From Tateyamaria omphalii (GTDB taxonomy: Bacteria > Pseudomonadota > Alphaproteobacteria > Rhodobacterales > Rhodobacteraceae), in the NCBI RefSeq assembly GCF_019802125.1, contig NZ_JAHVHT010000004.1, positions 248,001-312,000 of the forward strand: DNA of 64,000 nucleotides. Direction: 5' to 3'. Shown in pieces: positions 1-8,121 of the stretch. The translations under genes were made by a program, and so were the position numbers. Under the pieces are notes generated by a model, which saw only the letters and a program-made list of their open reading frames with translations, did not search any database and was not told the origin of the DNA. The first letter of the stretch is position 1, and the number at the start of each line of letters is the position of its first letter.

Positions 1-934
1 TGGTCGGATTGGAGATGTTCTCCGTAAGGAAGCTGCTGATCGATTGCGGGATCAGATAGAGCGTGATGGCGTAGGAGAATACTTTCGCACCCGCTACAAT
101 GATGAAAATCATTGCAGTCGTTTTCAGGGAGTCATGTACCGCGTCGCGCAGTTTGGCGAAATTCATGCGGCCCATGGCGAAGGTCATGAGCATGGCGATC
201 ACGAATCCGACGCCGGCGCTTTCGGATGGGGTCGCAATACCTGCGTAGATCGAGCCGATGATTGCGATGGCAAGTACGACCGTTGGAAGCGCGTAGAGCG
301 TGACAAGTAAGCGCTGCTTCATCGGCAGGCGTTCCACCTTCAGGCCGTCTTTGCCGCGCGAATAAATCATCGCGTAGATGATGAAGAGCGTGGCCAAGAA
401 CAGCCCCGGTCCAATCCCTGCAAGGAACAGCGTCGGAATCGATGTTTCAGTGATAACGCCATAGATAATGAGCGGGATAGATGGTGGGATGAGAATGCCC
501 AACGTCCCGCCAGCGGCAAGCTGGCCCATAATGAAGGGACGGTCGTAGCCTCGTTTTTCCATTTCGGGGATGGCGACGGTACCGATAGTGGCTGCAGTTG
601 CCACAGATGATCCTGAGATAGCCGAAAACAGTGTGCAGCTTTTTATTGTCGCCACGCCCAAGCCGCCGGGCCAATGCCCGACCCAAGCCTGCACACTGGC
701 GAAAAGATCTCGTCCGACGCCCCCCTTGAGCAAAACATTGGACATCAAGAGGAACAGAGGCACAGCCAAAAGCTCGAAACTGTCCATCGTTCCGAATAGG
801 CGTTGCGGCACGGCAATCAGCGGGAACCCCTTCAACCAAAGAAGGACAACGCCCAGAGCGCCCATGGCAAAAGCAACCGGGACACGTAGAAGCAACAGGC
901 CCAGAAGGGCACCAATGATCAGGACGGATTCCAT
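1..934 (-). CDS. dctM: TRAP transporter large permease, DctM family (3' end outside window)
   Basis: Reverse-strand reading from the ATG at 934 stays open to the window edge, giving 311 residues of a protein whose family is usually about 425 residues, so the C-terminus is missing. The sequence is very hydrophobic and carries the TRAP large-subunit pattern GSSVATAATIG near residue 90 and GTLGILIPPSIPLIIYG near residue 130. It forms the 12-helix channel subunit that couples solute import to a sodium gradient. Its start lies three bases after the stop of the small permease, so the two are translationally coupled. The substrate is not readable from sequence. Confidence 0.93.
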   Translation of the reverse strand, partial: MESVLIIGALLGLLLLRVPVAFAMGALGVVLLWLKGFPLIAVPQRLFGTMDSFELLAVPLFLLMSNVLLKGGVGRDLFASVQAWVGHWPGGLGVATIKSCTLFSAISGSSVATAATIGTVAIPEMEKRGYDRPFIMGQLAAGGTLGILIPPSIPLIIYGVITETSIPTLFLAGIGPGLFLATLFIIYAMIYSRGKDGLKVERLPMKQRLLVTLYALPTVVLAIAIIGSIYAGIATPSESAGVGFVIAMLMTFAMGRMNFAKLRDAVHDSLKTTAMIFIIVAGAKVFSYAITLYLIPQSISSFLTENISNPT

Positions 935-937
935 CGC

Positions 938-1453
938 TCAGTGGCTCCCTAACTCGGAACGCTGCAGGTTCGCTTGGCCCGTCCAAACCTTGTAAATTTC
1001 GACCAACGCTTGCAGCGCCAACAAGCCGAACCCGACCCAGACGGCGGATTGCGTGTAAGCCTTGGGAACGGCAAGATAGCTGTCGGTCGTATGTCCGGCG
1101 AGCGTGGATTTGACCCAAATGTCCCATCCGTATTTGGCTGCAATGCACCCGAAGAAAACGATGACCAAAAGCGAAAACGTCTCCACGATCCGGCGCTGCA
1201 GGGAGTTCACATCGCGGAACGTCAGATCGATGATGATGTGCTGACGGTGCTTCAGCACATAAGCCGTTGCCGCGAATGTGCCCCACACTTGGAATATCCG
1301 CGCAATCTCATCCACCCAAACCGTCGGGCTCGTGAGCGCGTAGCGCATGAACACTTCGTAGGCGACAAAGACGCCTATGGCAAAGAACATCCAACCGGCA
1401 AGGATGCCGAAGAATTCAGAAAGCCCATCAACGATTTTGGTCAGCGCCTGCAT
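938..1453 (-). CDS. dctQ: TRAP transporter small permease, DctQ family
   Basis: A 171-residue protein with four hydrophobic segments and the DctQ signature region around residues 38-60 (MRYALTSPTVWVDEIARI). It pairs with the large permease in the inner membrane and docks the periplasmic binding protein. It sits between the binding-protein gene (74 bases upstream) and the large permease (3 bases downstream). The gap after dctP contains a weak stem (about 1482-1504, AGCCGGG pairing with CCCGGTT), of the kind often seen between binding-protein and permease genes, where it would lower permease expression; that role is an inference. Confidence 0.93.
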   Translation of the reverse strand: MQALTKIVDGLSEFFGILAGWMFFAIGVFVAYEVFMRYALTSPTVWVDEIARIFQVWGTFAATAYVLKHRQHIIIDLTFRDVNSLQRRIVETFSLLVIVFFGCIAAKYGWDIWVKSTLAGHTTDSYLAVPKAYTQSAVWVGFGLLALQALVEIYKVWTGQANLQRSELGSH

Positions 1454-1527
1454 GAAAGGTGTACCCCAAAGAGAGAGGAGCAGCCGGGCCTTCAGAACCC
1501 GGTTGCCTCTACGTTATGGTCCGGGGA

Positions 1528-2517
1528 TTACATGCCGGAAACGGCTGAAATCACCTTGGCTGCTGTATCGCCCGCGTCATCGATGAAACGCTGTGCCACG
1601 CTGGACGTTGCATCGACCCATTGCTGACGTTCTTCGTCAGACAGGTCGACGACTGTCATCAGGTCGCGCATCTCTTCGACGATGGCATCTTCTTCGGCAT
1701 AGATCGCGTCGCGCAACTGCTGCTCCACCTCGGCGGCCGCGTCCAGAACGATCTGTTGATGCTCAGGCGAGAGGTTTTCGAAGAAGTCGTTGTTCATAAC
1801 GGCGACGAACTCGATGGCGCTGTCATAGGACAGTGTCATATGATCCATCACTTCGTGCAGCTTGCGGGATTTAACGGCAGAAGCACCTGTCATACCGACA
1901 TCCACTGCACCCTGCTGATAGGCCAGGAACTGCTTGGAGCCGGACATCAGAGTTGGCGCGCCACCCAGGGCTTCGACAGTCCAGCCAAGCACTTTGCCGT
2001 AGGTCCGCACCTTTTGATTGTTCAGGTCCGCAGGGGTGCGGATCGCGGAACCGCTGGACAGGTAGACGTTCCGACCGAAGGCTTGCCACCAAAGAACCTT
2101 GGCGCCTGTCTCCTCGAGCACGGCCGCGTCAAGGATATTGCGCATTGGGGAACCCGTTGCGACAGCAGCACGCAAATGCGCTTCATCCCGGAAGAAGAAC
2201 GGCAGGTTAACGACGTCAACAGCGGGGACTGCACCTGTGAAGCGTCCCAAGAATGCAGAACCAGCCTCAACAGCGCCCGAGCCAACCGCCCCTGGCACTT
2301 CCTTGTCTTTGAAGAGCTGAGCAGATGGGAACAACTGAACCTTCAGCTCCCCGCCCGACTTCTCTTCAATGATGTCCTTGAATGCGCTCCAGTTCTGTCC
2401 CAACGAATGAGTTTCCGGTAACTGCAGCGTGACCCGGATAATCGTTTCAGCCTGCGCCACCATCGGTGCCGCCATGATCATCGTCGCGGCCAAGACCGCC
2501 TTAAACATGCTACGCAT
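1528..2517 (-). CDS. dctP: TRAP transporter periplasmic solute-binding protein, DctP family
   Basis: A 329-residue exported protein. The start at 2517 was chosen over an upstream in-frame start because GGGAGGAG precedes it and a typical signal peptide follows (cleavage likely after AQA, about residue 23). The mature part begins ETIIRVTLQLPETHSLG, and the middle (GRNVYLSSGSAIRTPADLNNQKVRTYG, abbreviated, near residue 150) matches the DctP fold, which normally binds carboxylate-containing solutes through a conserved arginine. It is the first gene of the dctPQM operon and diverges from a MarR regulator that probably controls it. Confidence 0.92.
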   Translation of the reverse strand: MRSMFKAVLAATMIMAAPMVAQAETIIRVTLQLPETHSLGQNWSAFKDIIEEKSGGELKVQLFPSAQLFKDKEVPGAVGSGAVEAGSAFLGRFTGAVPAVDVVNLPFFFRDEAHLRAAVATGSPMRNILDAAVLEETGAKVLWWQAFGRNVYLSSGSAIRTPADLNNQKVRTYGKVLGWTVEALGGAPTLMSGSKQFLAYQQGAVDVGMTGASAVKSRKLHEVMDHMTLSYDSAIEFVAVMNNDFFENLSPEHQQIVLDAAAEVEQQLRDAIYAEEDAIVEEMRDLMTVVDLSDEERQQWVDATSSVAQRFIDDAGDTAAKVISAVSGM

Positions 2518-2596
2518 GACTCCTCCCTTGCGTTTTTGTGTTGTTCGCAATTTTGTCTTGATCAACAGCGTTGCAATGCGGCAGCATAATTGTCAA

Positions 2597-2608
2597 TTAC
2601 ATATGTAA
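2597..2608. promoter_or_regulatory. Perfect 12-bp palindrome, candidate MarR operator
   Basis: TTACATATGTAA is a perfect palindrome in the 112-bp gap between the divergent dctP and marR starts. MarR-family proteins usually bind such palindromes in their own divergent promoter. The position fits control of both genes; binding is inferred. Confidence 0.5.
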
Positions 2609-2629
2609 ATCAACGAAGGCCAATCGAGA

Positions 2630-3100
2630 ATGTCGACGCAGGATGACATCGAAGAACCCGTGGCAGGCGAAGGTCTGATCGCCGCCATTCACTCTCTGTC
2701 ACACAAGTTGATGCTGCTTTACTCCCAGATCGTCTACGATCAAACCGGCCTGAATTGGCAGGATTGGCGCATTCTGCGCGCGGTTGTCGGCCTACAATCC
2801 TGTCGTGCGCAAGACATCTGCGACGAATGCGGCCTTCAGAAACCGCACGTGAGCAACGGTCTCGCAAGGCTGGAGAAAGCCGGACATATTGAACGGTCGC
2901 GGAACCCAGAGAACGCGAAGGTCAAAGTGGTTCGATCTACGGCCCAGGGTGCAAGCTTGGTTGAGAAAGCTCAGCCTGTACTCGATGATCTCAACGCGCA
3001 GATTACGACCAAAGGAACATCAGGCGAGGGCCTGCTTGAGGAGCTGAGAGGCTATCAGTCTGAGTTGGACCGTTTGGCAAAAATTACTTCGAGCGAATAG
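2630..3100 (+). CDS. MarR family transcriptional regulator
   Basis: A 156-residue winged-helix regulator. The central region has the MarR order: a dimerisation helix (about 20-45), then the recognition-helix region CDECGLQKPHVSNGLARLEKAGHIERSRN at about 63-92 (key residues K-P-H-V-S-N-G-L), then a wing. It is divergent from the TRAP operon and lies upstream of a flavin monooxygenase on the same strand, so it may sense a compound that is imported by TRAP and oxidised by the monooxygenase. The ligand is unknown. No strong ribosome-binding site is visible ahead of the chosen ATG. Confidence 0.88.
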   Translation: MSTQDDIEEPVAGEGLIAAIHSLSHKLMLLYSQIVYDQTGLNWQDWRILRAVVGLQSCRAQDICDECGLQKPHVSNGLARLEKAGHIERSRNPENAKVKVVRSTAQGASLVEKAQPVLDDLNAQITTKGTSGEGLLEELRGYQSELDRLAKITSSE

Positions 3101-3459
3101 GCACAGTTGTCACAGCTCGATTTGGCGCCAGCAGCGAACGCAAGTTTTTTAGACGGCCACCGCGGAACTCACAGGCCGTGCCGGACGGCGGCCTACGGCC
3201 AGTCAAAGCAAATGGCTAGACCCGCGATTCAGATGTCGCAGTGCTTCCGAAGTCCTTCCAGAGCCCATTTCTGGCCGATGCTGCGGCAATTTTGAAAGTC
3301 TGCTTTGGCAAAAGCAGATGTAATCGTAGGCTGAAGCTGACCAACGATAGTTGCGCCGATTATGCTTCGAAAGTCACTGTTCAAAGTGAGCTACCTCAGA
3401 AATGTCGATTTGCATCTGACGTGCCTCCGTGGGTCCTTGAGAAGCAATGGGAGGATACA
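3101..3459. other. Intergenic stretch without a recognisable gene
   Basis: 359 bases between the MarR gene and the monooxygenase. An open frame runs back through this stretch from the monooxygenase, but the extra residues look random. The good Shine-Dalgarno site GGGAGG is at 3449-3454, just before the ATG at 3460. Nothing else identifiable is seen. Confidence 0.5.
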
Positions 3460-5259
3460 ATGCTCGACACAACGACCTCAGATCAAACCCAGGCGATTTT
3501 AGATGACTTTGGAGATGCGCTCGCGCAGGGCGACATCGCGCGCGCCACCGAAATGTTCGAGACTGACTGTTATTGGCGTGATCTTGTCAGTTTCACTTGG
3601 AACATCAAGACGGTCGAAGGCAAAGACCAGATAGCCGACATGTTGTCCCATCAATTGGCAACAACGAAACCCTCTGGCTGGAAAATCGCCGAGGGTGAGA
3701 CCGTGACAGAGGATGGTGGCGTCACCACAGCCTGGATCACCTTTGAGACGGATGTCGCGCGTGGCTATGGGCTGATCCGGCTGAAGGGCGACAAGATTTG
3801 GACCCTTCTGACAACCATGGTCGAGTTGAAAGGGCATGAAGAACCAGCCGGCTTCAACCGGGCCATGGGCGCGAAACACGGCGCAGGCAAAAACAGGGCC
3901 ACGTGGGCTGAAGAACGCGCCCGAGAAGAGGCTGAACTGGGTTACAAAACGCAGCCGTACTGCGTGATCATCGGCGGTGGCCAAGGCGGCATCGCCATGG
4001 GTGCCCGTTTGCGCCAGCTTGGCGTCCCGACAATCATCGTGGAGAAAAACGAACGCCCCGGTGACAGCTGGCGGAACCGCTACAAGTCTCTGTGCCTGCA
4101 CGATCCCGTCTGGTACGACCACCTCCCGTACATCAAGTTCCCCGACAACTGGCCTGTCTTTTCACCAAAGGACAAAATTGGCGACTGGCTTGAAATGTAT
4201 ACCAAGGTCATGGAGCTGAACTACTGGACCCGGACCACGGCCAAATCGGCTACATTCGATGAGGCCAGCGGCGAGTGGACACTCGTTGTGGACCGGAATG
4301 GCGAAGAGGTTGTGATCAAGCCCAAACAACTTGTCATGGCGACGGGCATGTCCGGTAAAAAGCGCATGCCGTCCTTTCCCGGGATGGAGAGTTTCCAAGG
4401 CGTGCAACAGCATTCCTCCGAACATGATGGGCCAGACGCGTGGACTGGAAAGAAGGTCGTCGTAGTCGGCTCAAACAACTCGGCCCATGACATCTGTGCG
4501 GCTCTCTGGGAAGCGGATGCTGATGTCACCATGGTGCAGCGCTCATCGACCCATATCGTTCGATCCGAAACGCTGATGGACGTTGCATTGGGCGATCTGT
4601 ATTCCGAGCGTGCCGTTCAAAGCGGGATGACGACCGAAAAGGCTGACCTGATCTTTGCATCGCTGCCCTATCGGATCCTCCACGAATTCCAGATCCCCGC
4701 ATATGCCGCAATGAAAGAGCAAGACAAGGATTTCTACGAGGGGCTGGAAAAGGCCGGGTTCTGGCTGGACTGGGGCGACGACGACAGCGGTCTGTTCATG
4801 AAATATCTGCGGCGTGGATCGGGGTACTATATCGACGTTGGCGCGAGTCAGCTCATCATCGACGGTCAAATAAAGCTGAAACGCGGTCAGGTCACAGCGC
4901 TTGATGAGACAGGTGTCATCCTTGACGATGGCACCCACTTGGATGCGGACTTGGTTGTCTACGCGACCGGGTACAATTCGATGAATGGCTGGGTCGCAGA
5001 CTTGATGGGGCAGGACATGGCCGACAGACTCGGCAAATGCTGGGGCCTCGGTTCCGACACAACGAAAGACCCTGGTCCGTGGGAAGGCGAGCAACGGAAT
5101 ATGTGGAAACCAACGCAGGTGCCGAATTTATGGATGCACGGCGGTAACTTACACCAATCGAGGCACTACTCACAGTTCTTGTCTTTGCAAATCAAAGCGA
5201 GAATGGAAGGCATTCCGACCCCGGTCTATGGGTTGCAAGATGTCCATCATCTAAGCTGA
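3460..5259 (+). CDS. SnoaL-like domain fused to FAD/NAD(P)-dependent flavin monooxygenase
   Basis: 599 residues. The start at 3460 follows GGGAGG; an upstream in-frame extension is non-coding in character. Residues 1 to about 135 look like a SnoaL/NTF2-like domain (EMFETDCYWRDLVSFTW). An FAD Rossmann motif IIGGGQGGIAMGARL lies near 170, a second dinucleotide site VVVVGSNNSAHDIC near 333, and a closing ATGYN near 500. The FMO-type signature reads FQGVQQHSSEH, with His where class B monooxygenases normally have Tyr or Phe. It probably oxygenates a small organic substrate using NAD(P)H. The substrate is unknown; the MarR/TRAP neighbours suggest an imported one. Confidence 0.85.
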   Translation: MLDTTTSDQTQAILDDFGDALAQGDIARATEMFETDCYWRDLVSFTWNIKTVEGKDQIADMLSHQLATTKPSGWKIAEGETVTEDGGVTTAWITFETDVARGYGLIRLKGDKIWTLLTTMVELKGHEEPAGFNRAMGAKHGAGKNRATWAEERAREEAELGYKTQPYCVIIGGGQGGIAMGARLRQLGVPTIIVEKNERPGDSWRNRYKSLCLHDPVWYDHLPYIKFPDNWPVFSPKDKIGDWLEMYTKVMELNYWTRTTAKSATFDEASGEWTLVVDRNGEEVVIKPKQLVMATGMSGKKRMPSFPGMESFQGVQQHSSEHDGPDAWTGKKVVVVGSNNSAHDICAALWEADADVTMVQRSSTHIVRSETLMDVALGDLYSERAVQSGMTTEKADLIFASLPYRILHEFQIPAYAAMKEQDKDFYEGLEKAGFWLDWGDDDSGLFMKYLRRGSGYYIDVGASQLIIDGQIKLKRGQVTALDETGVILDDGTHLDADLVVYATGYNSMNGWVADLMGQDMADRLGKCWGLGSDTTKDPGPWEGEQRNMWKPTQVPNLWMHGGNLHQSRHYSQFLSLQIKARMEGIPTPVYGLQDVHHLS

Positions 5260-5407
5260 GATCCATTCGAGGCGATTAAGCGGCCATTCAACGTGGTTGA
5301 AAGATCTGCCGCTTGGCCCGCGGACCGTGAGTTCGCCCATCTACTTGTTGTGCAGTGGCAGCGAAGGTCCGCAGGCCTTTGGATTGCAGAAAAACATGGA
5401 GCGTAAA

Positions 5408-5851
5408 TCAGTGCTCCATCGCAACAACAAATTGACGGGCGACGGCGGCTGTCCGGTGCCGAAAGGCCTTGATGTACTCTGGGTTGGAGTAGAGCGACAT
5501 GAACACGTCGAGGTTGGGATACTTGCCGATGGCAATCAGATCCCAATCTTGATCCTGGCCAAACAGGCTGCCGGCAAAAGGTGCAACTGCCAGGAACTCA
5601 CCGCCCGCTCCATGCATTGAGGGGACGCTGACATCTGCGTAGCGCTGGAACGCCTCTCTACCGGTTGCCGCTGGCGCAAGTTCGTCCCCGTAATCCGCTG
5701 TTTGATGGAACTTGAAGAAGTTCACCAAACTGAAAGGTTTGTTGGGTTCTCGCTGCAGAATCCGCTGCCACTGCGCAGGCGTCGGTGCATGGCCGTCGGC
5801 CCCATCGCCATAACTCTCCACAAGCGAACGGACCGTGTCGTTGAAGTTCAT
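5408..5851 (-). CDS. DUF1330-like small protein (dimeric alpha/beta barrel)
   Basis: A 147-residue protein starting at 5851 after GGAG. Its second half (FAGSLFGQDQDWDLIAIGKY, then NLDVFMSLYSNPEYIKAFRHR) has the DUF1330/EthD-type pattern of a ferredoxin-like dimeric barrel. The catalytic role of such proteins is generally unproven. It diverges from the TetR regulator, and the 49-bp gap contains two TetR-like palindromes, so it is probably that regulator's target. Its stop overlaps a short inverted repeat (ATGGAGC/GTGCTCCAT, 5396-5419). Confidence 0.75.
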   Translation of the reverse strand: MNFNDTVRSLVESYGDGADGHAPTPAQWQRILQREPNKPFSLVNFFKFHQTADYGDELAPAATGREAFQRYADVSVPSMHGAGGEFLAVAPFAGSLFGQDQDWDLIAIGKYPNLDVFMSLYSNPEYIKAFRHRTAAVARQFVVAMEH

Positions 5852-5868
5852 TGCAATCTCCACTTTAA

Positions 5869-5906
5869 TGACGCGTGTCAATAAACAGGAATCGTTACAC
5901 GTGTCA
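5869..5906. promoter_or_regulatory. Tandem palindromes, candidate double TetR operator
   Basis: TGACGCGTGTCA (5869-5880) and TTACACGTGTCA (5895-5906) are near-identical palindromic 12-mers whose centres are 26 bp apart, between the divergent DUF1330-like and TetR genes. Two similar sites on a divergent promoter fit cooperative binding of two TetR dimers. Binding itself is inferred. Confidence 0.6.
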
Positions 5907-6503
5907 ACAAACGTTAGAGGGGATAAGACCCGGTCGCAGGTTCTCGATGCCGCGTGGGATCTGATTTCGGAGAAGGGTGCGGATGTTTCGGTCTCGGACA
6001 TAGCGGTTTCCGCCGGGATCAGCCGGCAGACGATATACCTGCATTTCGGATCGCGTGGTGGCTTGTTGGTCGCCTTGGTCCGGCGCGCTGACGAACGGTT
6101 CGAGATCAAAAAGCAGTTCGATGTCGCACTCAGCTTGCAACAGCCAAAGGACCGGATTGTGCGCACGCTGCAGGCCTGGCTGGCCTTTGTCCCCAAGATT
6201 TATCCTGTGGCCAAGGATCTGATCCGGCTGCGTGACACCGACGCTGATGCAGCGACAGCGTGGGCAGATCGCATGGACGAGTTGCGCGAGTGGTTGCTTG
6301 ATCTGATGCGCAGCCTGCAACGCGACGGCGCTTTGAGGGATGAATGGAGCCCGGAACACGCCAGCCAGTTCTTCTGGGTGCAGACGAGCGTTCAAGCCTG
6401 GGGGCTGTTGCGCAAAGACTGTGACTGGAGCGAGGAGGCCATCGCCACCCATTTGGAACTGGTCCTCACCCAGAGCTTGTTGCGCGACGGCACTGGCGAC
6501 TGA
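5901..6503 (+). CDS. TetR/AcrR family transcriptional regulator
   Basis: About 200 residues. The N-terminal helix-turn-helix is clear: TRSQVLDAAWDLISEKG, then SDIAVSAGISRQTIYLHFGS at about 35-54. A GTG at 5901 with AGGA ten bases upstream is preferred. An in-frame ATG at 5868 would leave only 16 bp to the divergent gene and place the operators inside the coding region. The ligand domain is unassigned. It probably represses the divergent DUF1330-like gene and itself. The start is the only uncertain point. Confidence 0.87.
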   Translation: MSTNVRGDKTRSQVLDAAWDLISEKGADVSVSDIAVSAGISRQTIYLHFGSRGGLLVALVRRADERFEIKKQFDVALSLQQPKDRIVRTLQAWLAFVPKIYPVAKDLIRLRDTDADAATAWADRMDELREWLLDLMRSLQRDGALRDEWSPEHASQFFWVQTSVQAWGLLRKDCDWSEEAIATHLELVLTQSLLRDGTGD

Positions 6504-6510
6504 AGTGTGA

Positions 6511-6963
6511 TCACTCCTTGTGTGGAGTGCCTTGGCCGGTGTCGAGATATTGTTTCAGGCTGCCGAGGAAAAACATGTCCCAGCCCGCCTCACAGACATC
6601 GTAGCAGAGCAGGTTTGGGGTGAGGCCGTCATGCTCTAGCCTGATCCGTGTGCCGTCACCTTGTCCAGTGATGTCCCAAACTACTTTTGTATCAAGCCAC
6701 TCGGTCTCGATCTCTTTTGGCTGACCCTCGTGGATATGCAGGGCGTCGACGCAGGTCCACTCGACCCGAGAGGGACGATCCATGCCCGTCAGTTCGAATG
6801 TCCAGTATGACACGCCGGGAGGGAACGTGAACTTGGCTCGATCGCCGATGCGAATAAGCGGGTGATCCGGGCGGGTCCACCAATGTTCGACACCGCGTGT
6901 GACGGCGTCGAATGCGGCTGCCGGATGCCCCGAGACGTCAATGGATTTCTGGTAGTTTTGCAT
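6511..6963 (-). CDS. SRPBCC (START/AHSA1-like) domain protein
   Basis: 150 residues starting at 6963, behind a purine-rich AAAGGGGTGAG; an upstream in-frame ATG lacks this. The pattern DVSGHPAAAFDAVTRGVEHWW, then WTFELTGMDRP, then GTRIRLEHDGL is that of the SRPBCC hydrophobic-cavity fold, which binds a lipid or small ligand. It starts 19 bases after the stop of the GST gene, so the two form one operon. Its stop lies 8 bases from the end of the convergent TetR gene. The specific ligand is unknown. Confidence 0.8.
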   Translation of the reverse strand: MQNYQKSIDVSGHPAAAFDAVTRGVEHWWTRPDHPLIRIGDRAKFTFPPGVSYWTFELTGMDRPSRVEWTCVDALHIHEGQPKEIETEWLDTKVVWDITGQGDGTRIRLEHDGLTPNLLCYDVCEAGWDMFFLGSLKQYLDTGQGTPHKE

Positions 6964-6982
6964 GTTTGTCTCACCCCTTTCC

Positions 6983-7651
6983 TCAGGCGGCATTTGCCCA
7001 GTGGGGCGGAAAGGTTTGTGCAACATTGGGTAAGGCTTCGACCCGTTGAACCCAAGCTGCGATCTCTGGCGACAATGCAGTCAGATCGGGCAGTCCGAGA
7101 TCTTGCATGATCTGTGGTTTCGTCTCCATTGCCCTTTGGATCAGTCGGACATGGGGGAACGCGACGGCGTCCACCGCGCCCGGCCGTGTGCCTGACAAAA
7201 AGGGATGTTGAGCCAGAGTATCAGTCAGGTGCTTCAACTCGGCCTGCAAGGTCTTGGCCGCGGCCTTCAGATCATCTGTGGCCTTGTCTGCACCGTCGAA
7301 GAAAATTGGGGACAACACGCCGCTTGTTGCATCGGGCAAGTAGTCAAAGACATCCATGGTGCGCTGCCATATTGTGCCTGCGTCTTGCGGCGTCTCGCCG
7401 AACAGAGGGGACGCGGGGAACTTCCGGTCCAGCCAGGCGAGGACCGCGATGGATTGACCAAGAGTCATGTCGCCGTCTTTGACGGTCGGAACGGTGCCAC
7501 GCGGATTGATGGCAAGGTAGGCATCGGATTTGTGCTCTTTCTGCCCAGCGGAGAGCAGGTGCACATCGTATTCGAGGCCCTTGAAGGCCATGCCAAGCGC
7601 CGCGCGCCAGGGGCTTGGCGCGCCGCTTACGGTCCAAAACTCAAGTGTCAT
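6983..7651 (-). CDS. Glutathione S-transferase family protein
   Basis: 222 residues with the two-domain GST layout. The N-terminal thioredoxin fold starts MTLEFWTVSGAPSPWR, with a likely catalytic Ser/Thr near residues 8-14, the cis-proline region INPRGTVPTV near 50, and the glutathione-contacting GQSIAVLAWLDRKFP near 65. An all-helical C-terminal domain follows. It probably conjugates or isomerises electrophilic substrates. It is co-transcribed with the SRPBCC gene and divergent from an HxlR regulator, which suggests induction by an electrophile or redox signal. Confidence 0.85.
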   Translation of the reverse strand: MTLEFWTVSGAPSPWRAALGMAFKGLEYDVHLLSAGQKEHKSDAYLAINPRGTVPTVKDGDMTLGQSIAVLAWLDRKFPASPLFGETPQDAGTIWQRTMDVFDYLPDATSGVLSPIFFDGADKATDDLKAAAKTLQAELKHLTDTLAQHPFLSGTRPGAVDAVAFPHVRLIQRAMETKPQIMQDLGLPDLTALSPEIAAWVQRVEALPNVAQTFPPHWANAA

Positions 7652-7722
7652 GATCTGTGTCCTCTGGATATGCGTGTTTACAGAGGCTTATCCGGGACGG
7701 TATGATCTGAAAAGTAGGCAGA

Positions 7723-7746
7723 GTTTTTGTATATACTATCAAAAAC
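7723..7746. promoter_or_regulatory. Inverted repeat, candidate HxlR operator
   Basis: GTTTTTG and CAAAAAC form a perfect 7-bp inverted repeat with a 10-bp AT-rich spacer, between the divergent GST and hxlR genes. HxlR-type regulators commonly bind such sites next to their own gene. The assignment is inferred. Confidence 0.4.
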
Positions 7747-7767
7747 AGTACTAATGAAAGAAAACAG

Positions 7768-8121
7768 ATGTCTCAGACCCGGACCACCCCCGCTGACATC
7801 GCGATTTCAGATGCAGTCCCATGCCCCGCGCCACGTGTGATCGGTATGATTGGCGGCAAATGGAAGCTGCTGATTCTGCAGATCCTGATCTTTCAGGGGA
7901 CAAAGCGGTTCGGCGAGTTGCGCAAATCCATCGATGGGATCACTCAGACCATGCTGACCAATCAGCTACGGGCCCTGGAGGCGGACGGATTGGTCATCCG
8001 CAAGGTCTATGCCGAGGTGCCGCCGCGGGTGGAGTATTCGGCAAGCAAGGATGGCTTGGCCCTGGCACCTGTGTTCACGTCCATGCACGACTGGTGGGTC
8101 AATCGTTCAGCCGGCACGTAA
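7768..8121 (+). CDS. HxlR family winged-helix transcriptional regulator
   Basis: 117 residues with the HxlR pattern: a Cys-Pro near the N-terminus (AVPCPAPRVIGMIGGKWKLLIL), then RFGELRKSIDGITQTMLTNQLRALEADGLVIRK (recognition helix around residues 68-85) and a wing. It diverges from the GST-SRPBCC operon and is its likely regulator. The N-terminal Cys may act as a redox or electrophile sensor, as in some HxlR/HypR proteins. The last 15 bases overlap the end of the convergent second hxlR gene. Confidence 0.88.
   Translation: MSQTRTTPADIAISDAVPCPAPRVIGMIGGKWKLLILQILIFQGTKRFGELRKSIDGITQTMLTNQLRALEADGLVIRKVYAEVPPRVEYSASKDGLALAPVFTSMHDWWVNRSAGT

Noticed and set aside
447-1286. Long reverse-strand frame overlapping the TRAP permease genes
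   Set aside because: It is out of frame with dctM and dctQ, both of which show clear TRAP permease sequence; the frame has shadow-like composition.
3241-3459. N-terminal extension of the monooxygenase
   Set aside because: The extra 73 codons look random and the strong ribosome-binding site is at 3449-3454.
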